DNA of 64,000 bases from Cupidesulfovibrio sp000226255 (GCF_003402415.2 NZ_AP036014.1:2604001-2668000); one strand, 5' to 3'; positions 18,533 through 33,161 are shown, counted from the first letter of the stretch. Notes: a model not told the origin generated them from the sequence alone. Translations and numbers: made by a program.

Positions 18533-19030
18533 ATGGCCAACCAGGGCAAGAAACCCACCCGGCGCAGCGAGCGCGCGCTGGCCTTTCAGGTGCTGTACGG
18601 GCTCAGCTTCACCCCGGCCACCAGCGAAGGGGCGTTGCGCGCGGCCTACGCCGCCTCGCCCGATGTCGCGGACCGGGCCGCCGAAAGCGATGCGTCCGCA
18701 CGGCACGACCCCGCCACCGCCCCCCAGGGCTACGCGTGGGAAGTCATCCACGGCGTGTGGAAGACCCAGGCCGAACTGGACGAGGCCGTATCGGGCTTTT
18801 CGCAGAACTGGCGCGTGGAGCGCATGGGCCGCGTGGAACTGACGCTGCTGCGCATCGCCGTGTACGAAATGCTGTTCCGCGACGACGTGCCCGCCAAGGT
18901 GGCCATGAACGAGGCCATCGAGCTTTCCAAGCAGTTCGGCGACGACAACTCGCGCGGTTTCATCAACGGCATTCTCGACGCGGTGGCCCGCGCGGTGGAA
19001 TCGGGCCGACTATCGCCCAAGGGGCAGTAG
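18533..19030 (+). CDS. nusB: Transcription antitermination protein NusB
   Basis: This 165-aa all-helical protein takes part with NusE, NusA and NusG in antitermination of rRNA operons. RRSERALAFQVLYGL at the N-terminus and VPAKVAMNEAIELSKQFGDDNSRGFINGILDAV at the C-terminus are family signatures. A 30-residue polar insert sits between the first two helices. The ribH-nusB coupling is conserved in many bacteria. Confidence 0.94.
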   Translation: MANQGKKPTRRSERALAFQVLYGLSFTPATSEGALRAAYAASPDVADRAAESDASARHDPATAPQGYAWEVIHGVWKTQAELDEAVSGFSQNWRVERMGRVELTLLRIAVYEMLFRDDVPAKVAMNEAIELSKQFGDDNSRGFINGILDAVARAVESGRLSPKGQ

Positions 19031-19178
19031 GCCCCGGTGCTGACGGGGGAGCCGGGCGGCGCTTAACCGCCCGGAATCACCCCGCGAATGCGCAATTGGC
19101 ACTTGAAGGCGCGCGTCCGAAAGGCTACGGTCTGACGGGCTCGCGCCCTCGGTCTTCCCGGCAGGCGCGCCCGCCAGA

Positions 19179-19315
19179 TCAGTACCGGACCAGATACCGG
19201 ACCAGATACTCGCCACCACCGGCGGTCGGAACAGGCACCGGCCACCAACGGCATGGCAGGCGGCCCCGCACCAGCTCACAGGGACCAGCTTACACGGACC
19301 AGCCCACAAGGACCA
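19179..19315 (+). repeat. Short GGACCAG repeats in the nusB-leuS gap
   Basis: Two clusters of direct repeats lie in the leuS leader: two ACCGGACCAGAT units near 19187-19212, and a second set with GGACCAGCTTAC, GGACCAGCCCAC and AGGACC near 19282-19315. Unit length is 11-13 nt. No T-box structure, terminator or leader peptide rich in Leu codons was recognised. Confidence 0.55.
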
Positions 19316-19322
19316 TCGCGGC

Positions 19323-21830
<2,508 letters not shown>

Positions 21831-21832
21831 CC

Positions 21833-22414
21833 ATGGCCGCCGCGTCCTTCATGAACCTTGGCCAGAGCGCGGGCCGCAACGGCGGATTACCGTCCCGCAT
21901 GACGCGGCGCGTGGTGCGCGCGGTCACGACCGTGGCGCTGTTCGCGGTGCTGCTGGCTGCGCTGTCCGGCTGCGCGGGCTACCGCCTGACCACCGAAGAC
22001 ACCGGCATCTTCGGCGACGGAACCAAGACCATCAAGATCAAGGGCGTGGACAACCCCACCATGTACCCGTGGCTGCCCTACCTGCTGCGCTCGGCCCTGC
22101 GCGACGAAGTGGGCGCGCGCAGCCTGGGGGTGTGGAAGGACGACGGCCGCGCGGACTACGAGATCAAGCTGCGCGTGCGCCATTTCCGCCTGCGCGGCGA
22201 CGTGCGCGACTCCGACGACAACACGCAGTTGTATACCGCCTCCATGTCGGCGGAGGCTACCGTGTACGACGGCGCCACCAACGCCGTGGTCTGGGAATCG
22301 AAGGTGGTTTCCTACTCCAACTCCTACGATACCTACAACGAGCAGGACGCCGCCGAAGAAGTGGGCACCGAACTGGTGCGTCGGCTGGTGGACAGGATGC
22401 GCCAGCGCTTCTAG
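21833..22414 (+). CDS. lptE: LPS-assembly lipoprotein LptE-like
   Basis: This 193-aa protein has a signal sequence (VVRAVTTVALFAVLLAA) and a lipobox LSGC near residue 46, followed by GYRL as in LptE. LptE plugs the LptD barrel and helps insert lipopolysaccharide in the outer membrane. Its place between leuS and holA matches the conserved leuS-lptE-holA order of Gram-negatives. The N-terminus before the signal is long, so an internal ATG at 21899 (MTRRVVRAV) may be the real start. Confidence 0.82.
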   Translation: MAAASFMNLGQSAGRNGGLPSRMTRRVVRAVTTVALFAVLLAALSGCAGYRLTTEDTGIFGDGTKTIKIKGVDNPTMYPWLPYLLRSALRDEVGARSLGVWKDDGRADYEIKLRVRHFRLRGDVRDSDDNTQLYTASMSAEATVYDGATNAVVWESKVVSYSNSYDTYNEQDAAEEVGTELVRRLVDRMRQRF

Positions 22415-22441
22415 ACCGCAGGCGTCGGCCCGGATATAAAC

Positions 22442-22475
22442 GGCCCGAGGGGAGGCGATCCCTTCGGGCCTTCTC
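22442..22475 (+). terminator. Intrinsic terminator after lptE
   Basis: GGCCCGAGGGGA pairs with TCCCTTCGGGCC around a GGCGA-type loop and is followed by TTCTCGTT. It separates leuS-lptE from holA, so holA may depend on readthrough or its own promoter. Confidence 0.7.
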
Positions 22476-22511
22476 GTTGCCGCTCCCTCCCCGCAACCCC
22501 ACGGTGCCCGC

Positions 22512-23600
22512 ATGACGAGACCCGGCTTCACCATCTGCATCTGCCCCGACGCCCGCCTGATGCGCGACCGCATCGACGCGCTGCTGGCCGCCCACCCGCC
22601 CGCGCTTCCCGAAGGGAGCTCCGGAGGCCTCGGGCTTGCCCCTGCCGCGCCAGCGGAATGGGACCGCCAGGCCTTCTGGGGCGACGAGCCGCTGCCCCCG
22701 GCCTTCTGGGAACACCTGACCCTGCAGGGGCTGTTCGCCACGCCGCGCGCCCTGGTGGTGCGCAACGCCCAGAACCTGCCCGCCGAAACGTGGAAGCGCA
22801 TTTCCGCCGCCCTGGCCAAGCCCAACCCGCTGGCCTGGCCGTTCCTGTGTCTGGAGGTCCCCTTCGACAAGGGCCAGCCCAAGGTGCCCGTGCACATCGC
22901 CAAGCTGCGCTGCCTCGACTTCGCGGAAGCGAAGAAATGGATATGGCGCTCGCCCGGCCTGGATGAACGGGGGGTATCCACCTTCGTGCGCCAGCATGCG
23001 GCATCGCACGCCATCCGCTTCGCGCCGGGCGCGCTGGAGGCCGTCTGCGCCGCCCTTCCACCCGACGCCACCGCCATCGCCACCGAGCTTGAAAAACTCT
23101 CGCTGGCCGCGGGCGACGGAGAGGTGACCCCGGCCATGGCCGCGCTGGTGGACCATGCGGCGGACATCGACATCTTTTCCTTCATGCGCGCCCTGCAGGC
23201 GGGCAACGCCCCCATGACCGTGTGGCGGCAGGTGCTGCGCGACCGCCTGGGCGGCGATTCCATGCTTTTCCCCTTCCTGGGCATGCTGCTGCGCGAAACG
23301 CGCATCCTCTGGCAACTGCTGGCGGGCGAGCAGGTGCGCCTGCCCCCCTCGGTGCTGCCCGCCAAGCAGCAACTGGCCCGCCAGTTGGGCCATGCCGGTC
23401 TGGCCCGGATATGGGACCTGGCCCTGGAAGCGGAACTGGGCATCAAGAGCGGGGAGCGCTCGCCCGAACAGGCCATGGAAATGCTGGCGGCCGGGCTGTT
23501 CACCCTGTTCGCGCGCAGTCGGCGCGCCCAGCCCGGCGGGACTCCGCAGGGAGGCAGACCGCGTCCCCCGGCCCATTCGCCGGGCGGCTACGGGAGCTGA
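22512..23600 (+). CDS. holA: DNA polymerase III, delta subunit
   Basis: This 362-aa protein has the HolA plan: an N-terminal degenerate AAA+ domain (WKRISAALAKPNPLAWPFLCLEV, then AKKWIWRSPGLDERGVSTFV) and a C-terminal helical collar domain (RQVLRDRLGGDS, FLGMLLRETRILWQLLAGE). Delta opens the beta clamp within the clamp loader. Sequence similarity in this family is low; the position next to lptE supports the call. An upstream CCCCGC region gives no strong ribosome site. Confidence 0.8.
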   Translation: MTRPGFTICICPDARLMRDRIDALLAAHPPALPEGSSGGLGLAPAAPAEWDRQAFWGDEPLPPAFWEHLTLQGLFATPRALVVRNAQNLPAETWKRISAALAKPNPLAWPFLCLEVPFDKGQPKVPVHIAKLRCLDFAEAKKWIWRSPGLDERGVSTFVRQHAASHAIRFAPGALEAVCAALPPDATAIATELEKLSLAAGDGEVTPAMAALVDHAADIDIFSFMRALQAGNAPMTVWRQVLRDRLGGDSMLFPFLGMLLRETRILWQLLAGEQVRLPPSVLPAKQQLARQLGHAGLARIWDLALEAELGIKSGERSPEQAMEMLAAGLFTLFARSRRAQPGGTPQGGRPRPPAHSPGGYGS

Positions 23601-23762
23601 CGTGGCCGCCGCGACGCAGCATCGGCAGGCGGTACCGGCCCTTCCCGCCCGGGACGGGGACGCGCATTCCCCCTCGGCCTCATCCCCCCGGCAGGGCAGC
23701 CAGCCAGCCCGCGCCGCCACCTCGCGTACAACGGGCTTGCACGCCCCGCACGACTGCTTATT

Positions 23763-24440
23763 ATGACCACTGGTCCCCACTACCACGGGCACCGCGAACG
23801 GGTGCGCGCCCGGTTGCGCCACGACCCCGCAGCGCTGCCCGATTACGAAGTGCTGGAACTGCTGCTGGGCCACGTGCTGCTGCGCCGCGACACCAAGCCG
23901 CTGGCCAAGGAACTGCTTACCCGCTTCGGCAGCCTGCGCGGGGTGCTGGACGCCCGGCCCTCGGAACTGCTGACGGTGAAGGGCTTCGGCCCGGCCATGC
24001 TCGACTTCTGGGCCCTGCTGCGCGAGGTGATGGCCCGCTACGTGGAAACCCCGGCCCGCGAACGCGAGGTGTTGGGCAGCCCGCAGGCGGTTGCGGAAAT
24101 GGCCAGGGTGCGTTTGGCAGCTTCGCCCCACGAGGAGGTCTGGGTGGCCCTGCTGGACACCCAGAACCGCATGGTGGCCTGGGAACGCGCCTCGCGCGGC
24201 ACGGTGAACGCATCCGCCGTGTACCCGCGCGAAATCCTGGAACTGGCCCTGCGTCACAAGGCGGCCTCGATCATTCTGGTGCACAACCACCCCGGCGGCA
24301 ATCCGTCGCCGTCGGCGGGAGACATCGAGATCACCCGGCAACTGGAACTTTCGGCCAAGGCCATCGGCATGCGCCTGCTGGACCACGTCATCGTCACCGA
24401 CGACGCCTGTTACAGCCTGAAGGAAGACGGCCTGATCTGA
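23763..24440 (+). CDS. radC: RadC/JAB-domain protein
   Basis: The 225-aa protein has an N-terminal helix-hairpin-helix-like region (LRGVLDARPSELLTVKGFG) and a C-terminal JAMM metalloprotease-type domain with HNHPGGNPSPSAGD, residues 176-189, all metal ligands intact. RadC proteins were once linked to DNA repair, but the function is unsettled. A 162-nt gap with no gene separates it from holA. Confidence 0.92.
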   Translation: MTTGPHYHGHRERVRARLRHDPAALPDYEVLELLLGHVLLRRDTKPLAKELLTRFGSLRGVLDARPSELLTVKGFGPAMLDFWALLREVMARYVETPAREREVLGSPQAVAEMARVRLAASPHEEVWVALLDTQNRMVAWERASRGTVNASAVYPREILELALRHKAASIILVHNHPGGNPSPSAGDIEITRQLELSAKAIGMRLLDHVIVTDDACYSLKEDGLI

Positions 24441-24461
24441 CCCGACGGGGAGGAAGCACCC

Positions 24462-24797
24462 ATGACACGCAGCCGCTTCAGGGTCACCGGCCGGGTGCAG
24501 GGGGTGGGCTTTCGCTCCTGGACCGGCCGCACCGCCCGCGCCCTGGGGCTTGCCGGGTGGGTGCGCAACATGCCCGACGGCAGCGTGGAACTGGAGGCCG
24601 AAGGCCCGGACGAGCGCATGGACGCCCTGCGCGAGGCCCTGTGGCGCGGGCCCGCGTTCGCCAGGGTCACCGGCGTGGACGAACACCCCGCCGCGCCCGC
24701 CGTCCACAACGCGCCCGACTCCCGCGACGGGCAGCAGGCCACGCAGGGCACACCGGGCGCGCCGATGACGCCCCACGATTTTCATATCCTATCCTGA
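24462..24797 (+). CDS. acyP: Acylphosphatase
   Basis: The first about 80 of 111 residues form the acylphosphatase fold: GRVQGVGFRSWT has the phosphate-binding loop and catalytic Arg, and GWVRNMPDGSVELEAEG holds the catalytic Asn. It hydrolyses carboxyl-phosphate bonds such as acetyl- or carbamoyl-phosphate. The last about 30 residues are a polar tail not usual in the family. lon starts 20 nt downstream. Confidence 0.93.
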   Translation: MTRSRFRVTGRVQGVGFRSWTGRTARALGLAGWVRNMPDGSVELEAEGPDERMDALREALWRGPAFARVTGVDEHPAAPAVHNAPDSRDGQQATQGTPGAPMTPHDFHILS

Positions 24798-24816
24798 CAC
24801 GCGAGGAGCACCCCGC

Positions 24817-27465
<2,649 letters not shown>

Positions 27466-27478
27466 GGGAAGAACGAAC

Positions 27479-27540
27479 CGGGGAGGGGACCTTTTGAAAA
27501 AGGTCTCCCTCCCCGGCCCCCTCCCCCCCAAACTTTTTAT
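27479..27540 (-). repeat. G-rich hairpin repeat, copy 2
   Basis: On the minus strand it reads ATAAAAAGTTTGGGGGG, then CCGGGGAGGGAGACC / GGTCCCCTCCCCGG as a stem. It faces copy 3 across a terminator in the lon / GGDEF-EAL convergent gap. Confidence 0.72.
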
Positions 27541-27617
27541 AGGGGCTGTTCCTTTTGCCCTCCTCTCACCCCCGCTACAGTTCAGGGGGCCATACCTACC
27601 CTTCCTCCAAAAACAAC

Positions 27618-27648
27618 AAAACGGGCCGGAGAATATCCGGCCCGTTTT
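27618..27648. terminator. Bidirectional terminator between lon and the GGDEF/EAL gene
   Basis: A perfect 13-bp stem AAAACGGGCCGGA / TCCGGCCCGTTTT with loop GAATA has A and T runs on both sides, suiting the convergent genes. Confidence 0.85.
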
Positions 27649-27660
27649 CGTATCTCCACA

Positions 27661-27730
27661 CCAATTAAAAAGTTTGGGGGGATGGGGGTACGGGGGAAGG
27701 AGACCCTTTCCAAAGGGTCCCTTCCCCCGT
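27661..27730 (+). repeat. G-rich hairpin repeat, copy 3
   Basis: It reads AATTAAAAAGTTTGGGGGG, then GGGGGAAGGAGACCCTTT / AAAGGGTCCCTTCCCCC with a two-base loop. This is the uninterrupted form of the repeat at 13787. Confidence 0.72.
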
Positions 27731-27754
27731 TTGCCTTCCTCAATTTCAGTCTCC

Positions 27755-30700
27755 CTACCCCGCCGACAGCGGCAGGGGGCAGCGGCGTTCCAGCACCTTG
27801 ACGGTGCGGTCGAAGGGCAGCGGGCGGGAGTACAGGAAGCCCTGCCCGTACAGGCAGCCCAGTTCCAGCAGCACTTCGGCCTGTTCGGGCCGTTCGATGC
27901 CTTCGGCCACCACGCCGAGGCCCAGGCCCCGGCCCAGGCTGACGATGGACTGCACGATGCCGTAGGCGGCCTTTTCCTCGTGCACGCGGCTGGTGAACGA
28001 CTTGTCGATCTTGATCATGTCCATGGGGAACTGGCGCAGGTAGTTCAGCGAGGAATAGCCGGTGCCGAAGTCGTCGAGCACCAGGGACACGCCCAGTTCC
28101 TTGAACTTCCACAGCTTGTCGGTCACGGCGTCCACGCCGGTCAGCAGCAGGCTTTCGGTGATCTCCAGCCGCACGTCCAGCGGGTTGCAGCCCGATTCCA
28201 GAATGACGGCGGAATAGCTTTCCACCATGTTCCAGCGGCGGAAGCTGCGCGCGGAAATGTTCAGGTTCAGGGCGAACTCCGCCGCTGGCCCGGCCCGCTC
28301 GCGCAGGGCGCGCACGGACGCGCAGCCCAGCTCCAGCACATGCCGGTCCAGGTGGTAGATCAACCCCGATTCCTCGGCCAGGGGAATGAACTCCGAGGGC
28401 GTCAGCAGCCCCAGTTCCGGGTGGTTCCAGCGCACCAGCGCCTCCAGCCCGGTGATGCGCGCGGTGCGCAGCGATACCAGCGGCTGGAAGTACAGTTCTA
28501 TCTCGCCGCGCTCCATGGCGCGGCGCAGTTCGTTCTCGCGGCGCAGCTTGTCCGGCGCGGCGGGAACCACCTCCTCGTCGAACAGCTCGTAGCGGCCCTT
28601 GCCCGATTCCTTGGCCCGGAACATGGCGAGGTCGGCGTCGCGCAGGATGTCCTCGGCCGAGGTGTACTGCCGGGCGCGCACCACCACGCCGATGCTGGCG
28701 GCCATGTACACCTCGGTGTCGTGCACCGGAAAGGGGGTGCGCAGGGAATCCTGGATGCGCTCTACGATGGTGCCCACCTCGGCCATGTCCTCCACGTCGT
28801 CCAGCAGCACGGCGAACTCGTCGCCGCCGCAGCGGGCCAGGGTGTCAACTTCGCGCAGGCAGGGCAGCACCCGGTCCGAGAACAGGCGCAGCAATTCGTC
28901 GCCCGCTCGATGTCCCAGGCTTTCGTTGACCACCTTGAACCGGTCGATGTCCAGAAACAGCACGGCGAATCGGTAATGGTCATGCCGCCGGGCGCGCTTG
29001 AGGGCGCTTTCCACGCGGTCCAGCAGCAGCACCCGGTTGGGCAGGCCGGTGAGCACGTCGTGGAAGGCGGTCTGGGTCATGCGCTCCTCGTCGCGGCCGG
29101 CCGGGTCGCGCCCGGCGCGGCCGTTGCCGCCCTCCAGCGGAGCGACCTGCAACAGCGCGCACGGTGGGTATCCCGCTTCTCCGGGCAGGATGCGCAGGCT
29201 CTGCTGCATCCAGCGCTTTTCGCCGTCGGCCCGCAGGAACGGCCAGGAGGTCCGCACTATGCTGTCCGGGGCATCGCCCTGCCCCGTGGCCGCGCGGATG
29301 GCCGAAACGGAAAGCCACATCCCGCCGAACTCGCGCAGGGCCTGCCCGGCCACGTCGGGCGGCAGCAGGTCGCGCAGTTCCGTGCCGGCCAGCACGCCCG
29401 CGGGATAGCCGAACGCGTCCTCGAAAGCGCGGTTCACCGCCAGCAGCCGTCCCCCGGCGTCCAGCAAGGCCATGCCCGCCGCGCCATGCGCGAAGGCGGC
29501 GCGAAAGCGCACCTCGTCCATGGCCCGGCGGCCCACGTCGCGCCGGGCGGCCAGCGCGTCGGCCACGTGGCCGGACACCAGTTCCAGCAGGCGGCGATCC
29601 TCGGCCGAAAAGCCCGGCCGGGGACGCACGGGTGCGGGGCGCGGGGAGGGGGGAGCGTCGGACTGCGCTGCGGCGCAGGGTACGCCGTCCTCGCCTTCCA
29701 CCCGGCACACGATGGCCCCCAGCACCTCGCCGGTGCGGGTGCGCAGCGGAACGCCCAGCCAGTGGTCGGGCACGGGGTCGGGCAGCAGGCATTCACCAAG
29801 TTCGGCGAGTTCGCGCAGTTCGTCGGCGTCCACGCGCACGGTTTCGCCGCGCAGGTACACCCGCGCCGCGAGGTCGCACGGCGGCGCGGCGTCCTTGCGC
29901 CCCGCCGGGTCGGCCGCGGAATGCACCACGCGGCTGCCGTCGCCGGGGTAGACCACCAGTTGCGGCGGTTCGCCCGGCAGCAGCGAACGAAAGATGCGCG
30001 CGAAGGCCCCGGCCAGGCCGTCGGGCTCCGTCTCGTGCAGGGTGGCATGGGCAATGAGGTGCAATGCCGCGCGGTAACGGTCGGGCCGCGGCGTGCCGGG
30101 CGCGGGCGCGCCGTCCGCGCCGGACCAGCCCACGGGGAAGGGCACGTCGTCGAAACGGCGGCGGGCCTGGGTGTCCGGCCGGTCGTTGCCCCTGTCTGTA
30201 CGGTCTGGACGGTCTGTACGGTCCGGACGGTCGGGTCGTTCCAGCGGGCGGACCAGATGCACCACGTGCAGCGGCAGGCCGTGGGCGTCGTGCACCGCGT
30301 AGAGGGTGACCGAGGCCAGCATGGTGCCCCCGTCGCCGCGCAGAAACCGCTTGCGCACGCTGCCGCCCTCGTCCTGGCCGGACGCCACGCGCAGGAACAG
30401 GGCCAGCACGTCGGCGGTGCCTTCCAGTCCCACCATGCGGGCGCAGAACAGCGAGGGGATGTCCTCCGGCGCGCAGCCCAGCAGGTCGGCCATGCGGCCG
30501 TTCATGTACAGCAGTTGGCCCGCCGGGTCGAACACGCTCACGCCAATGCCCGCCGCGCCGAACTGGGCGGCCAGGTCGCCGTGGGGCGAGGGGCGGGGGA
30601 CGGGGGAAATTCCGGCGTCCGGCGCGGCGGCCCGCGCCGGTTCCGGGGCGGGCGCGGCATCGGCGTCGGCAGACGCATCGCCCACCTGGGCGCTCCCTTC

Positions 30701-30961
30701 GAGCGGAGCACCCAGTTCTTCCTGCAACGCGTGCGGGGCGCTCCTGCCCAGCATGGCGGCAAGGTCCGGCAATCCGGCGAACAGGCCATCGTCCGCCGCG
30801 CAAGTGGCGTGCGAAAACGGCGGCAGGGGCCGCATCAGCCGGGCGGAAGGCGCATCCGGACTCGCGTGGGTCATGGACTCCGCCACGCCCGAGCGTTCGG
30901 AATCGCGACAGGGTTCCGCCGCGCCGGAGGATGATTCAAGACCGGAAGGTTCGCGCAACAC
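27755..30961 (-). CDS. PAS/GAF sensor GGDEF-EAL protein
   Basis: The 1068-aa protein joins an N-terminal PAS-like segment (GVSVFDPAGQLLYMNGRMADLLG), a GAF-like middle, a second PAS (GAAGMALLDAGGRLLAVNRAFED), a GGDEF domain with intact CGGDEFAVLL, and an EAL domain with EALVRWNHPELG, DDFGTGYSSL and IKIDKSF. Both c-di-GMP synthesis and hydrolysis sites look intact. No membrane segments were seen. It starts with GTG; an ATG at 30874 behind GGCGGAGTCC is an alternative. DRPDRTDRPDRTD is encoded by four 9-nt repeats. Confidence 0.88.
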   Translation of the reverse strand: MLREPSGLESSSGAAEPCRDSERSGVAESMTHASPDAPSARLMRPLPPFSHATCAADDGLFAGLPDLAAMLGRSAPHALQEELGAPLEGSAQVGDASADADAAPAPEPARAAAPDAGISPVPRPSPHGDLAAQFGAAGIGVSVFDPAGQLLYMNGRMADLLGCAPEDIPSLFCARMVGLEGTADVLALFLRVASGQDEGGSVRKRFLRGDGGTMLASVTLYAVHDAHGLPLHVVHLVRPLERPDRPDRTDRPDRTDRGNDRPDTQARRRFDDVPFPVGWSGADGAPAPGTPRPDRYRAALHLIAHATLHETEPDGLAGAFARIFRSLLPGEPPQLVVYPGDGSRVVHSAADPAGRKDAAPPCDLAARVYLRGETVRVDADELRELAELGECLLPDPVPDHWLGVPLRTRTGEVLGAIVCRVEGEDGVPCAAAQSDAPPSPRPAPVRPRPGFSAEDRRLLELVSGHVADALAARRDVGRRAMDEVRFRAAFAHGAAGMALLDAGGRLLAVNRAFEDAFGYPAGVLAGTELRDLLPPDVAGQALREFGGMWLSVSAIRAATGQGDAPDSIVRTSWPFLRADGEKRWMQQSLRILPGEAGYPPCALLQVAPLEGGNGRAGRDPAGRDEERMTQTAFHDVLTGLPNRVLLLDRVESALKRARRHDHYRFAVLFLDIDRFKVVNESLGHRAGDELLRLFSDRVLPCLREVDTLARCGGDEFAVLLDDVEDMAEVGTIVERIQDSLRTPFPVHDTEVYMAASIGVVVRARQYTSAEDILRDADLAMFRAKESGKGRYELFDEEVVPAAPDKLRRENELRRAMERGEIELYFQPLVSLRTARITGLEALVRWNHPELGLLTPSEFIPLAEESGLIYHLDRHVLELGCASVRALRERAGPAAEFALNLNISARSFRRWNMVESYSAVILESGCNPLDVRLEITESLLLTGVDAVTDKLWKFKELGVSLVLDDFGTGYSSLNYLRQFPMDMIKIDKSFTSRVHEEKAAYGIVQSIVSLGRGLGLGVVAEGIERPEQAEVLLELGCLYGQGFLYSRPLPFDRTVKVLERRCPLPLSAG

Positions 30962-31337
30962 GTCTCCCCCTGCGGGCCGAAGCCCGCCCTATCGACGGTT
31001 TGCGATGCATGCCGGGCAACACCGGCAAGGCCCGGCGTCCAGCACGTATGGACGCCCCATGGCGTCGCGCGGGTGGCTCAAACAGTTGGCTGCCCGAGTA
31101 ATGCCGCCAACAGGCCGCCCACTGTCCGCAAGACCTCGGACGGGCTGCTGCGGCATGGCATGGCACCGGCCAACCGCCGCAGTGTCCCCTCGCGACGGGC
31201 GGCCTACCGCCATGTCCAGTTCACCGCCTACCGGTAACCCGGAGAAATGGCAAGAAGGCTGCCGGAGTACGGCATTCGTGCGTTTCCCGCTCCCTGCCCG
31301 CAGGGGATGGACCCCTGGCGTGCCGCTGCCCCGCCCG
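30962..31337. other. Gap without a recognised gene
   Basis: This 376-bp stretch between two minus-strand genes has no supported reading frame, RNA or repeat. It should contain the promoter of the GGDEF/EAL gene, but no convincing -35/-10 pair was found. Confidence 0.5.
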
Positions 31338-32531
31338 TCAGTTTCCGGGGCCATTCCCGCCGGGGGTCTCCGGGCCGCCACGGTTCGGCGGCAGGGGCGC
31401 GGGGCAGGCGTCCGGGTCGGCCGCAGCAAGGGGGCGCGGGGCCAGGATGTCGCGGTATTCCTCGCCGTACAGGGTCAGCATGACCATGGTGAAGCTGAGG
31501 ATGAGCGGGCCGTAGATGATGCCCGCCATGCCGAAGGCCTTCAGCCCGCCAAGGATGAAGATGAAGATGTAGAACACCGACGCGCCGGAACTGCCGCGCA
31601 TGAAGTACGGCCGCAAGATGGAATCGGCCCCGGCCACCACCAGCGAACTCCACAGCGCCAGGAACACCGCGCCCTTCCACTGCCCCATCAGCAGCAGGTA
31701 GATGGAGGCTGGCCCCCAGACCAGACCCGTGCCCACCACCGGCACCAGCGAGGCAAAGGCCATCACCGTGCCCCAGAACATGCCGGGCAACCCCACGATG
31801 GCCATGCCGATGCCACCCAGCACCCCCTGCACCACCGCCACCAGCAGCCCGCCCACCAGCACGGCGCGCGCCACGCGGCGCAGGCCCAAGATGATCATGT
31901 CCTCCTGTTCCTCGCGCAGAGGGCACAGGTATTTCACCCCTTCCACCATGCGCTTGCCGTCCTTCAGCATGAAGAACATCACCAGAAGCAGCAGCAGAAA
32001 GTGCAGGAAGAACAGCATGGTGTTGCCCAGCACGTATGAACCCCACTGGATCAGCGTCTGTCCCGCCGTGCGCGAAAGCTCCAGCAGGCTGGCCTGGAAG
32101 TTGATGTGCCCCAGGTCGATGAACGGCAGGTTCACCTGCACCCATTCCAGCCACGGCTTAAGGTTCGATTCGGACAGCAGCGCGGCCGGGCCGCCGCCGC
32201 TCAGCCACTTGTTGATGGCCGTCACCGTCTGCATGCCCTGCGGAATCAGCAACGCCACGAACACGCACACCGGAATGACGATGCATACCACAAGCCCGGT
32301 CAGCACCAGCAGCGCCGCCAGGATGGCGTTGCCGCGCAGCAGCGTCTTGCAGCGCAGGAACAGCGGGTAGCAGATGGCCGAGAACACCGCCCCCAGGATG
32401 AGGGTGTGCAGGAAGGGGTCCACCAGCCGATAGGCCAGCCACAGGGCCAGCACCAGCAGCAGGAAGAGAAAGTACGAAAACAGGTTGCGGGACGAAAGGG
32501 TGCGCTGTCCCTTGGCCGGGGTGGTGTTCAT
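31338..32531 (-). CDS. AI-2E-family (PerM-like) transporter
   Basis: This 397-aa membrane protein has about eight hydrophobic segments in the UPF0118/AI-2E pattern, including GTVMAFASLVPVVGTGLVWGPASIYLL and the late GLKAFGMAGIIYGPLI motif. Family members export AI-2 (TqsA) or sodium/protons, so the substrate is open. An 80-nt gap separates the start from the upstream small cysteine protein on the same strand. Confidence 0.85.
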   Translation of the reverse strand: MNTTPAKGQRTLSSRNLFSYFLFLLLVLALWLAYRLVDPFLHTLILGAVFSAICYPLFLRCKTLLRGNAILAALLVLTGLVVCIVIPVCVFVALLIPQGMQTVTAINKWLSGGGPAALLSESNLKPWLEWVQVNLPFIDLGHINFQASLLELSRTAGQTLIQWGSYVLGNTMLFFLHFLLLLLVMFFMLKDGKRMVEGVKYLCPLREEQEDMIILGLRRVARAVLVGGLLVAVVQGVLGGIGMAIVGLPGMFWGTVMAFASLVPVVGTGLVWGPASIYLLLMGQWKGAVFLALWSSLVVAGADSILRPYFMRGSSGASVFYIFIFILGGLKAFGMAGIIYGPLILSFTMVMLTLYGEEYRDILAPRPLAAADPDACPAPLPPNRGGPETPGGNGPGN

Positions 32532-32610
32532 GGATGCGTGTCCAATGGATGCGGTGGTGGATGCGGTGGTGGAATGACGAGCGGATACGCCGCCCGGACG
32601 GGCGCGCCCG

Positions 32611-32793
32611 TTACATGGCCCCGGCGGGCTTGCCGGCCAGCCCGCAATAGCCCTCGTCGCCCTCTTCGTTGCGTTGCGGGTGCTTGTAGCGCCACATCAT
32701 GCATTGGGCGCCGACGCAGAAACGCATCTTGTCGTCGCTGGTCTTCAGGAAGGGGCAGTAGCGAAACTTGGCCTCGTTCTGCGGCATCAGCAT
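32611..32793 (-). CDS. Small cysteine-containing protein, unknown function
   Basis: The 60-aa product starts MLMPQNEAKFRYCPF behind GGAGGTCGCC. It contains four Cys in the order YCPF, FCVGAQC, MMWRYKH and GYCGLAGKPAG, a spacing that could bind zinc or an iron-sulfur cluster. I do not recognise a named family. The strong ribosome site and Cys layout argue for a real gene. Confidence 0.72.
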   Translation of the reverse strand: MLMPQNEAKFRYCPFLKTSDDKMRFCVGAQCMMWRYKHPQRNEEGDEGYCGLAGKPAGAM

Positions 32794-32954
32794 GGCGACC
32801 TCCGGTGCGGGCACGAACCGGCCCGCGCTTGTTCCGGATGATACGCAAGACATGCCCGGAATGCATCCGTTTTCGTGCCCCCCCTGTGGAAAGCGCATCA
32901 ACTGCCGATAGGACGGATACGGGGTAACGCATGCCCCGTGAAAGGAGGTGCGCC

Positions 32955-33161
32955 ATGCGGATAGACCAGTTCACCGGTGGCGCGGAGGGCATCCTGAACG
33001 TGCTGGAGCAGACCCGCCTGATGCAACAGGACGGGCAGCAGCTTGCGGGCATTCAGGCCGACGCCCTTCCCCGGCAGGAACGCCGGGACGCGGGCCAGAC
33101 GCAGACCGAGTCCTCCGTGGCCGTGCGCGGCCTTGGGGAGCACGTGGACGTCAGCGTCTGA
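32955..33161 (+). CDS. Small hypothetical protein
   Basis: The 68-aa protein MRIDQFTGGAEGILNVLEQ... follows a near-perfect AAAGGAGGT site seven bases before the ATG. It is Gln-rich and polar, with no membrane segment or known motif. It stands alone between divergent and convergent neighbours. Confidence 0.65.
   Translation: MRIDQFTGGAEGILNVLEQTRLMQQDGQQLAGIQADALPRQERRDAGQTQTESSVAVRGLGEHVDVSV

Noticed and set aside
19031..19322. T-box or leader-peptide attenuator before leuS
   Set aside because: No T-box core, terminator or run of Leu codons was found; only short repeats.
27494..30934. Plus-strand open frame of 1146 codons opposite the GGDEF/EAL gene
   Set aside because: It is the antisense of conserved GGDEF and EAL motifs and has a low-complexity product.
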